A stretch of DNA of 64,000 nucleotides from the NCBI GenBank assembly GCA_016714565.1, contig JADKDM010000037.1, positions 434,001 through 498,000 of the forward strand, read 5' to 3'. Below the pieces are notes generated by a model. The model worked only from the letters and a program-made list of their open reading frames with translations, was not told the origin of the DNA and searched no databases. The position numbers were made by a program, and so were the translations under genes. This stretch comes from Candidatus Villigracilis propinquus (GTDB taxonomy: Bacteria > Chloroflexota > Anaerolineae > Anaerolineales > Villigracilaceae). Of this stretch, positions 7,674-15,420 are shown piece after piece; within the stretch, counting starts at the first letter, position 1; every line of letters starts with the position of its first letter.

Positions 7674-10521
7674 ATTTCCACAACTTCGCCAACTCATTCA
7701 GCGATCTGTAATACGGCTCAATGCTTGGGATGTAATGCGCCTCGTTCTTCGCATGTGGGCCGACGCCTGATTGTCCCCAAACGACAGCCTGCCCGCCCGG
7801 AGCGAATCTCGCGCTGGTACCGGGGAGCTTACGCCCGATCCGCGCCTCTTCACCACCCGACGCCTGTTTGACTGCTTCGATGAGCGCTTTCAACGCTGGA
7901 TTATTCGGGTCGCAGGCCACGCCGTTTTCCATGACAGAGAAACTTGATTCCAATCCATTCTCCGAACAATACGCTTCAACAGCAGTTTTCAAACCATTGA
8001 CATCATCCTGCGGGATGGGACGGATCTCCACACCCAAAATTCCTTCCGCTGCGGTAACGTTGTACACGCCCGGCGTGCCTACCGTAATAAATGGGAATTT
8101 CGCTTGCGACTGCCATCCATCAGGTGATTTCAGCGTAAGATGCTTCGCAAAAATCTCATTCAAAGCAGAACGCGCCGCGATGAGTTTCTCGCTCAGATCA
8201 CCAGTGCCTGCAACGCCTGAATGAGCTTTCGCGCCGCGCGCGACCACATCAAAGCGCATCACACCGCGATTCTCCACACAAATTTCTCCGAAGAGTTCAT
8301 TACCCTTTTCACCTGTGCGTTCGCCTGCAATGAACAAGGATGGAGTGAGATTCAATTCCTTCAAGACATGCGGCGTGCCCCATGCTTCTGATTCGCCATT
8401 TTCTTCGTTGCCCACTAAAAGCAACGCAATATTTGGATATGGCGCGCCCGCTTTCAAAGTATCTTTCATCCACACCAGATAGGTGGCAACGACTGTTTTC
8501 ATATCCGCTGCACCGCGGCCATGGAGATAGTCACCTTCGATGCGCGGGATGAATTGCGAATCATCAGGTTCAGGTTCGACTACATCAAAATGGCCTGTTA
8601 AAAGAATGGGGGATGAGGAATTAGGAATTAGGGGACTAGGAGTTTGACCTAGTACCTGGTCACTAGTGCCTGATTCCTTTTGTGGGAATGTTGCATACAC
8701 GGCAGGATATTTTCCGTCAAAGTATTTCACTTCCAGACCGGCATTGCGCAAGTAATCATCGATCAACGAACCCGCGCGGTGGACTTCATCATAACGCTCA
8801 TCAGGGCAAGCCGTGACGGATGGGATGCGAATCAATTGTTGTGCCAGATCCAAAATTTCGGCTGTCTTATCCTGATAGGAAACTTCAACCACAGCTTGTG
8901 GACGGGAGCGGAATTGAATGGGAGATTGCGGAGCCTGTCTGGCTGAGTCACGTCCACGCTGCAGGAACTCTGCAATTTTTGGAGCATCATCGCCAAGCGA
9001 TGCGTAATCAGAGGCAATGCGCTCCACGTCGCCTTTTACCTGTGCTTCACGTTCAAAATGTAATTCCTTCAATGCCTCAAATGGAACTTCATTACCGTTA
9101 TCCAATTGACCTTGTAATCGGGCGCGGAATTTTTCTGCTGTGTTATGCGCGCCTTCCGATATTTCGACAAGCGGCGTTAAGTCCTTCCACAAACTTAATG
9201 CTTCTGCCAACGGTTTAATTTCGTTGAGAGTCCACTTGAGGAAGTCACGCATGCCGATCGGTTTACCCGTCAATGGATTTTCGATCTCTGCGCGCATACT
9301 GAATTTGGCGGCAAGGTTTTCATTCACGCGGGCACGGCTGATGTCTTCGCGGTCATAGCGGAAGCCGCGCGCAAATTTCGAATCTGAATAAATGTGTAAA
9401 AGCAGCAGGTGTTTTAGCGTGAGATTGGCAATGTCAAGTTCAAGGCTGTGCGCGCCTTCATCGGTGCGGACTTCGACACGTCCCATGGGCAGGTTGATGC
9501 GTGCCATGAGGTTTTGCTTTTCGATCTGTAGAGCCATCTCCTCGGGAGGAGTCGCCTCACCTGCGGCAAACAGGCCACGGGTATAAAGATGCGTAAGCTC
9601 ATCGCTTGTAGTAGAGATCAATCGCTCGACAGGTTCAGAAAATGATCGTGCGCGAACCGGCGTATAGTTGTTATTTCCAAAACGCACGCCGCGGCGGACA
9701 AGGTCATAAGAGATCTGCAAATAATCATCATACGAACGATACAAGTCCGGAAGATCGATCTCACGCGGATTTGGGAAAGTGAGATTGCGGATCGAATCAA
9801 ATTCGGTGAGGACGACGACAGCGCGTCCATCCTTGACCTGAGCCTGCATCGGCGTGGACGCACTGGTTGCAATAAAGAGAGACGCGAATGCACGCAAAAG
9901 CCGTGTGGCTGTAATATAAAACTCGGACTTGAATTCATCGAGGTGCTGGTTGCCGCGCTCACTTGCAGAGAGATGCATGAAATCCCACGCGAAAAGCGGA
10001 TCGGGTAAAGATAGGTTGCTGTGAATGCCAGCGACTGCCAACCCACCGCCGTACAGATCCACGCACTTTTCGAGATAACGGCGTTTGGCAATACTCCAAT
10101 TACCGGGGATGGATTGATAGCCAATATCGGTGAGATATAAAAGGTTGCCATGCCAATAATGCAGGCGTTCGCCAAACTTTTGGCCAGCCTGATGAAGCGC
10201 ATTGATGAGCGATGCCTCCATGAGGCGAGCCTCATAGATCGCGCCGCGCGGGCTGTAATATGGCCGCGTGGCCCATTCGGTCATCCAGTGAAATACTTCA
10301 AGTTGACTGAATTGCGCCTGCCACGACGGAACACACTCGGCGAGCAGGTAATCTACAAAGGAGTGCTTGCTTGGGCCAGCGCCCACTGTGAGCAAGGGGC
10401 GCAGTTCTTCATCCAGCAGATTCCATTCCTGCTCAAAGCCGTTCAGTCCGCCTTGCGGTTTTTCTTTTGCAGCCTGTTCAAGTGCGAGGTGATATTTTTC
10501 AGGGAATTTTTTTGAAGGCAT
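7672..10521 (-). CDS. Fusion protein: glutamate-cysteine-ligase-like domain plus M20 metallopeptidase
   Basis: 949 residues in two enzymes. Residues about 25-470 look like a glutamate-cysteine ligase/carboxylate-amine ligase (GCS2-like): GLNGFEQEWNLLDEELRP, then YGGGLAVAGIHSNLSLPDP and a long helical half. Residues about 560-949 are an M20 dinuclear zinc hydrolase (ArgE/DapE/CPG2 type) with LTGHFDVVEP, GRGAADMKTVVA and GNEENGESEAWG. Between them, the segment around nt 8605-8680 is a low-complexity insert made of CTAG/TAATTCC-type repeats that stays in frame. The first half might make a gamma-glutamyl or related amide bond and the second cleave one; this is inference. It probably shares a transcript with the upstream aminotransferase. 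Confidence 0.75.
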   Translation of the reverse strand: MPSKKFPEKYHLALEQAAKEKPQGGLNGFEQEWNLLDEELRPLLTVGAGPSKHSFVDYLLAECVPSWQAQFSQLEVFHWMTEWATRPYYSPRGAIYEARLMEASLINALHQAGQKFGERLHYWHGNLLYLTDIGYQSIPGNWSIAKRRYLEKCVDLYGGGLAVAGIHSNLSLPDPLFAWDFMHLSASERGNQHLDEFKSEFYITATRLLRAFASLFIATSASTPMQAQVKDGRAVVVLTEFDSIRNLTFPNPREIDLPDLYRSYDDYLQISYDLVRRGVRFGNNNYTPVRARSFSEPVERLISTTSDELTHLYTRGLFAAGEATPPEEMALQIEKQNLMARINLPMGRVEVRTDEGAHSLELDIANLTLKHLLLLHIYSDSKFARGFRYDREDISRARVNENLAAKFSMRAEIENPLTGKPIGMRDFLKWTLNEIKPLAEALSLWKDLTPLVEISEGAHNTAEKFRARLQGQLDNGNEVPFEALKELHFEREAQVKGDVERIASDYASLGDDAPKIAEFLQRGRDSARQAPQSPIQFRSRPQAVVEVSYQDKTAEILDLAQQLIRIPSVTACPDERYDEVHRAGSLIDDYLRNAGLEVKYFDGKYPAVYATFPQKESGTSDQVLGQTPSPLIPNSSSPILLTGHFDVVEPEPDDSQFIPRIEGDYLHGRGAADMKTVVATYLVWMKDTLKAGAPYPNIALLLVGNEENGESEAWGTPHVLKELNLTPSLFIAGERTGEKGNELFGEICVENRGVMRFDVVARGAKAHSGVAGTGDLSEKLIAARSALNEIFAKHLTLKSPDGWQSQAKFPFITVGTPGVYNVTAAEGILGVEIRPIPQDDVNGLKTAVEAYCSENGLESSFSVMENGVACDPNNPALKALIEAVKQASGGEEARIGRKLPGTSARFAPGGQAVVWGQSGVGPHAKNEAHYIPSIEPYYRSLNELAKLWK

Positions 10522-10566
10522 GGGTTAGTCCTAAGATTTATAAATTTAGTAGTACGTGCTGTAAAG

Positions 10567-10611
10567 GAAAGAAGAAAGAGGAAATAAATAATTTTCTATC
10601 TTTCTTCTTTC
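10567..10611. terminator. AG/CT-rich hairpin between aminotransferase and fusion gene
   Basis: A perfect 13-bp inverted repeat (GAAAGAAGAAAGA and its complement) around a 19-nt AT-rich loop. It is weak in GC, so it may be a partial terminator, a processing site or merely a purine-rich repeat of the sort scattered in this genome. Confidence 0.4.
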
Positions 10612-10623
10612 GTCTTTCTTTAG

Positions 10624-11928
10624 TTATTTTTTCAAACTCTCCAAGCCCTCAACCAATCGCTTGAATGCGCCTTCGGTTCGCTCCACAGGAGTGGCATACG
10701 AGAAACGGATCCAATCTGCGCCAAAGGGAGAGAAGAACGCGCCAGGGACAATGGCAATGCCGTGATTTTCGGCGAGATATTGTCCAAGGGGTTCACTGTC
10801 TGTCAGCCCGCCTGCTTTGATGTATTCGCCTACATTCATGAAGGCGTAATAGCCCTTGCCAATGATATGCTGCATTCCGCTTTCGGCAAGCAACTTCTTC
10901 AAGGCCACACGGCTGGCATTGGTCGGCTCGATGATGGTCTTTGCGGCTTCGAGATAGCCCATTTCGTAGGCAGCCATCGCCACAGCGAGGGAATAGAACG
11001 GCGGGATAACGCCATGCGATCCACGGGCGACAATGAACTTGATGACGTTCTCGTCCGCGATCAAATGGCAGTTGCGGATATTCGACCCGCCAAGAGATTT
11101 TGTAATTCCATCCAGGAACATCAGGCGCTTGCGTTCTTCGGGGGTGAAGAACTTGAGGAAGGAATTCAAGTCCATCGGAGATTCATCGGTGACGTAGTGA
11201 TACATCCAGTCAAAGAGCACGAAAGCCACGCCCGCTTCCAACGCAGCTTTGGCAAGGGAAACCTGCTTTTCAACGGCAATGGTCAAACCCGTGGGATTAT
11301 CTGGATTGGTGATGATAATGCCAGCGATCTTGCGTCCCTTGGATTCGGCAAACTTCACGCTCTCGCGGATGGCATCCTCGGAATATGCCCAGCCTTGAGC
11401 AGGGTCGCCAGGTGTCCAGAGGACATTGGCACCAACGCCATACGGGCCCCAGTTGTACGAGATCCACGGGACGCGGGAGACCATGACAATATCACCCTGA
11501 CGTCCATGACCGAGCGCCATCATGGCTTGATACGCCTTGATGAGTGCATCGCGTCCGCCGGTGGTACCCATCACATTGGCGGGGCCCCAGCCGCTGCTTG
11601 CATCCAACTTCCAATACTGTTCGACGACGGCCTTGCGATATGCGTCAGTGCCGAAAGGCATGTCGTAGGCCGTACCATGCTCGATCTGGAGTTGAGCCGC
11701 ACGTTCCAAGATCGCCCGCGGAGTTCCGGGCAGGGATGCGCCGCCATCGCCTTGTGAGGCATCAAAGGTCTTCGCGCCGGGATTCTTTTCCACATACACT
11801 TTCAACGACTTGTTGATGAGGAACATACGGGAAGGCGGAATATCTGCCATTTGCTTCAAATGCTCACTGACGGGAACAAGATTCTTCTCGTCAACAGCGA
11901 AAACTGGGGTGGTGTTCGAGATGGACAT
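10624..11928 (-). CDS. PLP-dependent aminotransferase, class I/II, under apparent attenuation control
   Basis: 434 residues of the fold-type I aminotransferase family. Visible landmarks: GTTGGRDALIKAYQAM (cofactor phosphate region), IITNPDNPTGLT, FDWMYHYV, and DGITKSLGGSNIRN with the likely Schiff-base lysine. C-terminal IRFSYATP carries the substrate-carboxylate arginine. The ATG is preceded by AAGGAG at good spacing. The substrate cannot be read from the sequence. The upstream leader has an I/L/V-rich peptide that would point to branched-chain amino acid metabolism, although a threonine-rich alternative frame also exists. Confidence 0.85.
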   Translation of the reverse strand: MSISNTTPVFAVDEKNLVPVSEHLKQMADIPPSRMFLINKSLKVYVEKNPGAKTFDASQGDGGASLPGTPRAILERAAQLQIEHGTAYDMPFGTDAYRKAVVEQYWKLDASSGWGPANVMGTTGGRDALIKAYQAMMALGHGRQGDIVMVSRVPWISYNWGPYGVGANVLWTPGDPAQGWAYSEDAIRESVKFAESKGRKIAGIIITNPDNPTGLTIAVEKQVSLAKAALEAGVAFVLFDWMYHYVTDESPMDLNSFLKFFTPEERKRLMFLDGITKSLGGSNIRNCHLIADENVIKFIVARGSHGVIPPFYSLAVAMAAYEMGYLEAAKTIIEPTNASRVALKKLLAESGMQHIIGKGYYAFMNVGEYIKAGGLTDSEPLGQYLAENHGIAIVPGAFFSPFGADWIRFSYATPVERTEGAFKRLVEGLESLKK

Positions 11929-11955
11929 GATGATTTCTCCTTAATCGGGTTTAAG

Positions 11956-11983
11956 AAAAACGCCCCGAAACTCGGGGCGTTTT
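11956..11983 (-). terminator. Attenuator terminator in the aminotransferase leader
   Basis: Minus-strand hairpin with a 12-bp stem (AAAACGCCCCGA and its complement) and a 3-nt loop, followed by a U-run, about 28 nt before the aminotransferase start. Its 5' arm can alternatively pair with a segment right after the leader-peptide stop codon. Confidence 0.85.
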
Positions 11984-11994
11984 GGTTTTCCTAT

Positions 11995-12108
11995 CTAGGC
12001 TGAAAAAACTCGTTCATGCTCACCAGATAAATACCAACGCCCCGTCACCACATCGGTGCGAGTAGTACGATTGGTATTATTAGTATCATGAACAAATTGT
12101 TTGGACAT
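11995..12108 (-). CDS. Alternative leader ORF, Thr/Asn-rich (37 aa)
   Basis: Starts with an ATG 8 nt behind the -10 box, which matches the spacing of leaderless starts elsewhere in the window. Its residues 9-22 hold six threonines, with stalling-prone stretches such as NRTTRT. It ends at a TAG just before the terminator. In this frame the ribosome would translate through region 2, which is a less classical geometry than the 14-codon peptide. Confidence 0.3.
   Translation of the reverse strand: MSKQFVHDTNNTNRTTRTDVVTGRWYLSGEHERVFSA
12033..12044 (-). promoter_or_regulatory. Antiterminator arm (region 2) of the aminotransferase attenuator
   Basis: On the minus strand this reads CGGGGCGTTGGT and begins immediately after the TGA of the 14-codon leader. 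It is complementary to the 5' arm of the terminator (ACCAAAACGCCCCG, 11972-11986 minus strand) over 9 contiguous bp plus 3 more after a small bulge. A ribosome sitting on the stop codon would cover it and let the terminator form; a ribosome stalled earlier would expose it. Confidence 0.6.
12045..12089 (-). CDS. Candidate leader peptide, I/L/V-rich (14 aa)
   Basis: Reads M I L I I P I V L L A P M W then TGA. Eight of 14 residues are isoleucine, leucine or valine, and the codons include the usually rare ATA and CTA, both marks of branched-chain leader peptides. The stop codon abuts the antiterminator arm, as in classical attenuators. Against it: no Shine-Dalgarno sequence, and an overlapping 37-codon frame (12108 to 11995) begins 8 nt after the -10 box and is threonine-rich. 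Either frame could be the sensor. Confidence 0.5.
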   Translation of the reverse strand: MILIIPIVLLAPMW

Positions 12109-12116
12109 TGCGCGCA

Positions 12117-12145
12117 AGGATACCACCGTGAGGTACATGCGTCAA
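12117..12145 (-). promoter_or_regulatory. Sigma-70-type promoter of the aminotransferase leader
   Basis: On the minus strand TTGACG (12145-12140) and TATCCT (12122-12117) are separated by exactly 17 nt. It lies between the end of the monooxygenase-like gene and the leader, so the aminotransferase has its own start site and a leader transcript of about 180 nt. Confidence 0.7.
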
Positions 12146-12174
12146 GCAGGCGATGGAAATAAAATCCAGCTACT

Positions 12175-12480
12175 TCAAAAATCAACCCCATGCCCGCCAA
12201 CGGCATTTAATTCCGCTCCATCGGGCGCGGCAGCCAGCAAAGGTCTGGCCCGCATAATCAATTCGCGGACTTGCTCATTCTTCAGCGAGTCATCGTGCGC
12301 CGCTTTATCGTCCCACAATTCATAGACATACACATGCGTTCCGTTGGAAAGATCCTCATTAACAATATACAAACGACATTGGGGAATTTTGCCAACCAAA
12401 GCGGCCGCCTGCTTCAAGATCTCAACCAGTTCAGCTCGATTTCCATTTTGAACCACAAGCTTCCCAGTCATTGCATACAT
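12175..12480 (-). CDS. Antibiotic-biosynthesis-monooxygenase (ABM) domain protein
   Basis: 101 residues of a dimeric ferredoxin-like alpha-beta barrel of the ABM/YgiN type: MTGKLVVQNGNRAELVEILKQAAAL, then CRLYIVNEDLSNGTHVYVYELWDDKAAHDDSLKN, and the C-terminal helix ELIMRARPLL. Members include quinol monooxygenases and heme-degrading enzymes, but many are of unknown activity. It is a single gene with its own intergenic flanks; the aminotransferase promoter lies just past its stop. Confidence 0.85.
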   Translation of the reverse strand: MYAMTGKLVVQNGNRAELVEILKQAAALVGKIPQCRLYIVNEDLSNGTHVYVYELWDDKAAHDDSLKNEQVRELIMRARPLLAAAPDGAELNAVGGHGVDF

Positions 12481-12656
12481 TTAATTGCTCCCATAAGAGA
12501 CTTTTTCAAGTATCAAATTATCTGACCTTACAAGGAATATCCCCTCAACTTTGGAAAATCCAGCCAATATGCTTCTTTTGCAAAATCATCGGATCTCAAA
12601 AATCTTTCATATTGACTGTTGATGACGGGATATTTGGCAATCCGAAAGGGTAGGCG
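12481..12656. other. Intergenic region, nothing recognised
   Basis: 176 nt of AT-richer DNA between two minus-strand genes. No ORF, hairpin or convincing promoter was seen on either strand. Confidence 0.5.
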
Positions 12657-13304
12657 CTATACCTTTATCCCCAAATCCCGTGCGCGGACTTTGAGAGCCT
12701 TGATCAGGCTGGTATAGACGCGGTCCTTATGCTCCGCATCCCCGAAATAATCCACATACTGGTAGGGCTGTAAGCGCTCTGGCACATCGCAGGCATCCAG
12801 CCGAATGGGAATGATGAAGATCGTGCCATCTGGTTTTTCGGCAGCGGAATCGAGAGCGTGTTTCAACTCCACATGGAAAAATCCTTCAGTCCGCACAGCG
12901 AACGAGGAGAGAAAAATGATCACAGCGTGGGAATTGTGAACGGCCTCAGTGACAAGGTCTTCCCACTTCGCGCCCGGGAGAATATCCTCCTCGTCAAACC
13001 ACGGGTCAACCCAAGTCTCAGCTTTTAATCGCTCACGAAACTCACGCACATCCGTTGAATTCTCCTTGGAGTAACAAAGAAATGGAATCAGCTTTGACCC
13101 CGCAGTTTCACTCCCTACAACAATTTGAACTGCGCTGGCGGATGGCTTTTCAATTTTCTTTGAAGATTCAGATGGGGTTAAACGCGAATTGTCCCCAATG
13201 ATGATGGTTGAATTGACGATGGTTGTATTGTTCAGATCGCCATTGACGATGATGCTGTTATCGCCTGCTGTAATATTATTTTCGTCTTTGTCGTTGCTAG
13301 GCAT
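12657..13304 (-). CDS. TIR-domain protein with N-terminal beta-repeat stretch
   Basis: 215 residues. Residues about 8-40 are a run of short alternating repeats (GDNSIIVNGDLNN, IIIGDNS) that probably form beta strands and could be an oligomerisation element. From about residue 70 a TIR fold follows: IPFLCYSKENSTDVREF, then WFDEEDILPGAKWEDLVTEAVHNSHAVIIFLSS, and FFHVELKHALDSA, whose glutamate sits where TIR NADases have their catalytic residue. Bacterial TIR proteins often hydrolyse NAD in defence. No partner effector gene is adjacent. A TATAAT (13345-13340, minus) and GGGAG precede the start. Confidence 0.8.
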   Translation of the reverse strand: MPSNDKDENNITAGDNSIIVNGDLNNTTIVNSTIIIGDNSRLTPSESSKKIEKPSASAVQIVVGSETAGSKLIPFLCYSKENSTDVREFRERLKAETWVDPWFDEEDILPGAKWEDLVTEAVHNSHAVIIFLSSFAVRTEGFFHVELKHALDSAAEKPDGTIFIIPIRLDACDVPERLQPYQYVDYFGDAEHKDRVYTSLIKALKVRARDLGIKV

Positions 13305-13504
13305 TTTAGTGATTCGCTCCCAACTGGAAATTTCCGCATATTATACAGCAGTGGACAATAAATCCCTGTTTTCAAAGGGAGGGGTAGAATTGCAATTACA
13401 CTTCCCCTGCTCAAGGCGGCGTTCTCGCCACCGGGGACGGTAGCAAGAGCACGTATGCAAGATATGATCTATAAAAGGCTCAAAATCAGATCAAGGAGCA
13501 ACTA

Positions 13505-14923
13505 ATGGACCTAACCGCATGGATCGAATCAAACCGCTCAATGTTCATCGAGCTCAGCAACGAAGTGTGGGGATATGCCGAATTGGGATACAAGGAATTT
13601 GAATCGTCAAAAACTTTGGAAGATGCGCTCGAAGAAGCGGGATTCAAACTGGAGCGTGGCGTAGCAGACATCCCCACTGCATTTGTCGCAAGTTATGGAG
13701 ATGCCGATGGCCCCGTGATCGGAATCCTCGGTGAATTTGACGCGCTGCCCGGGCTGAGTCAGGATTGTGTCCCGTACCGAAAGCCGCTCGAAAGCGGAGC
13801 GCCCGGTCACGGCTGCGGACATAATCTGCTGGGCGTGGCGGGGCTGGCGGCTGTGATGGCAATCAAGCAGGCCATTGACTCTGGCGAAGTGAAAGGCATG
13901 ATCAAATATTATGGCTGTCCTGCCGAAGAAGGCGGTGCGGGAAAAGCCTTCATGGCAAATGCAGGCGTGTTCAACGATTCCGATATTTGTCTCACATGGC
14001 ATCCCGACACATTCAACGGAACTTTGTACGCAAACTTCCTCGCCAATTATCGAGTGACTTTCAAGTTTCGCGGGAAGACAGCACACGCCGCAGCCGACCC
14101 ATTCAACGGACGCAGCGCGTTGGACGCCGTCGAGCTGATGAACGTGGGAGTCAATTATTTGCGCGAACACATGATCCCCGATGCACGCGTCCATTATGTG
14201 ACCATCAATGGCGGCGGAATGGCCCCGAACGTGGTGCCCGATTTCGCAGAGTCGTTGTACAGCGTCCGCGCGCCGCGCACCGACCAACTCGACGCGTTGT
14301 TTGAGCGCGTCAAAGCGATTGCCCACGGCGCGGCGATGATGACCAGTACCGAAGTGGAGATCAACGTCATCTCCGGCATGTCGAACATGCTGCCAAATGA
14401 AACGGTCAACGAAGTGCTGCATTCCAAATTGATCGAAGTTGGTGCGCCCAAATTCAATGAAGAGGAACACGCCTTCGCACGCGAGCTTTCCAAATCCATT
14501 CCACCTGAAAGCCTGGAGACGAGCGCCTACGTATATGGATTGGATTCAAAAGCGGTTGCCGAATTAAAGAAGATCGTTCTGTACGAGGACATTTTGCCGC
14601 CCTTCAAATCTGAGGTCGTTCTTCCCGGTTCGACAGATGTAGGCGACGTCTCATGGGTTGTTCCTACGGGACAGATATTCACCACCTGCTGGGCGTTGGG
14701 TTCTCCCGGTCACTCATGGCAGATCGTGTCACAGGGCAAGATGGGCATTGGACAGCGTGGCATGTTATACGCAGGCAAGGTAATGGCGCTGAGTGCATTG
14801 GAGTTCATGCAAAATAAAACCATCCGCGAAAAGGCCATCGAGGAATTCAAACAAAAACGCGCTGCCGCAAAATACATCTCTCCCATCCCTGCCGGGACAA
14901 AACCTCCGCTTAGCATTGGATAA
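13505..14923 (+). CDS. M20 amidohydrolase, AbgB (p-aminobenzoyl-glutamate hydrolase) type
   Basis: 472 residues. Metal-site motifs GEFDALPGLSQD, GHGCGHNLLG, CPAEEGGAGKAFM and HPDTFNG, plus the dimerisation-domain signature FRGKTAHAAADPFNGRSALDAVELMN, match the AbgB/amidohydrolase branch of M20. These enzymes cleave amide bonds of aminoacyl or aminobenzoyl-glutamate conjugates. The ATG follows CAAGGAG at good distance. It is probably co-transcribed with the small PC4-like gene 38 nt downstream. Confidence 0.88.
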   Translation: MDLTAWIESNRSMFIELSNEVWGYAELGYKEFESSKTLEDALEEAGFKLERGVADIPTAFVASYGDADGPVIGILGEFDALPGLSQDCVPYRKPLESGAPGHGCGHNLLGVAGLAAVMAIKQAIDSGEVKGMIKYYGCPAEEGGAGKAFMANAGVFNDSDICLTWHPDTFNGTLYANFLANYRVTFKFRGKTAHAAADPFNGRSALDAVELMNVGVNYLREHMIPDARVHYVTINGGGMAPNVVPDFAESLYSVRAPRTDQLDALFERVKAIAHGAAMMTSTEVEINVISGMSNMLPNETVNEVLHSKLIEVGAPKFNEEEHAFARELSKSIPPESLETSAYVYGLDSKAVAELKKIVLYEDILPPFKSEVVLPGSTDVGDVSWVVPTGQIFTTCWALGSPGHSWQIVSQGKMGIGQRGMLYAGKVMALSALEFMQNKTIREKAIEEFKQKRAAAKYISPIPAGTKPPLSIG

Positions 14924-14961
14924 GATAAAGAAAAGTCGTTTACTTTTAGGAGACCAAAACC

Positions 14962-15183
14962 ATGTCTGAAATCAAATACGAAATCCTCAATAATATTGGC
15001 GTGTTATCCAAGTCCGCTTCGGGCTGGGCAAAGGAACTCAACCTCATCAGCTGGAATGACCGCGAACCGAAGTACGACTTGCGAGACTGGTCACCAGACC
15101 ATGAAAAAATGGGCAAAGGTGTCACCCTTTCAAAAGAAGAACTGCTAGCCTTGAAAGAATTGCTGAATAGCATCGAGCTTTAA
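14962..15183 (+). CDS. YdbC-like PC4-fold single-stranded DNA-binding protein
   Basis: 73 residues: an N-terminal IKYEILNNIGVLSKSASGWAK, then ELNLISWNDREPKYDLRDWSPDHEKMGKGVTLSKEE, ending in a short helix. This is the bacterial PC4/YdbC pattern, a small dimeric beta-fold that binds single-stranded nucleic acid and influences transcription or repair. The start follows TTTTAGGAGACC. No partner is apparent. Confidence 0.8.
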   Translation: MSEIKYEILNNIGVLSKSASGWAKELNLISWNDREPKYDLRDWSPDHEKMGKGVTLSKEELLALKELLNSIEL

Positions 15184-15194
15184 TTAGATTTTAC

Positions 15195-15293
15195 AAGACC
15201 CGACAGGTTTTATCGTAACGCAGGTTAATCGGGGTTCTGGCGAATCAGAATCTAGCTGATTGATTGATTCTCTATGAAAACCTGTCAGGTCTT
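15195..15293. repeat. Small palindromic repeat with AAGACC..GACAGGTTTT ends
   Basis: AAGACCCGACAGGTTTT at the left end and AAAACCTGTCAGGTCTT at the right form a near-perfect inverted pair of 17 nt around a 65-nt core. It could fold into one long stem. The layout suggests a REP/MITE-like dispersed element rather than a terminator, but only one copy is in the window. Confidence 0.55.
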
Positions 15294-15420
15294 ACCACCT
15301 CTGCAGAGTAAGCCGCTTGGGGATTTCTTCTTTCCTCTTTCATCTTTCCTCCTCCCCCTTCCTTATTCAACCCTCACCCCGTGCGTGTATAATCCGCCCA
15401 TCTTATTCAATGGACAAACA

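Noticed and set aside
10762..11757. 331-residue plus-strand open frame opposite the aminotransferase
   Set aside because: It is the shadow of a well-conserved aminotransferase, has no family motifs and no ribosome binding site.
13607..14470. 287-residue minus-strand frame opposite the M20 amidohydrolase
   Set aside because: Antisense shadow with no motifs.
15274..15420. Upstream in-frame extension of the spermidine-synthase-like gene
   Set aside because: The extra residues come from a palindromic repeat and low-complexity CT-rich DNA; the ATG at 15421 begins the conserved membrane domain.
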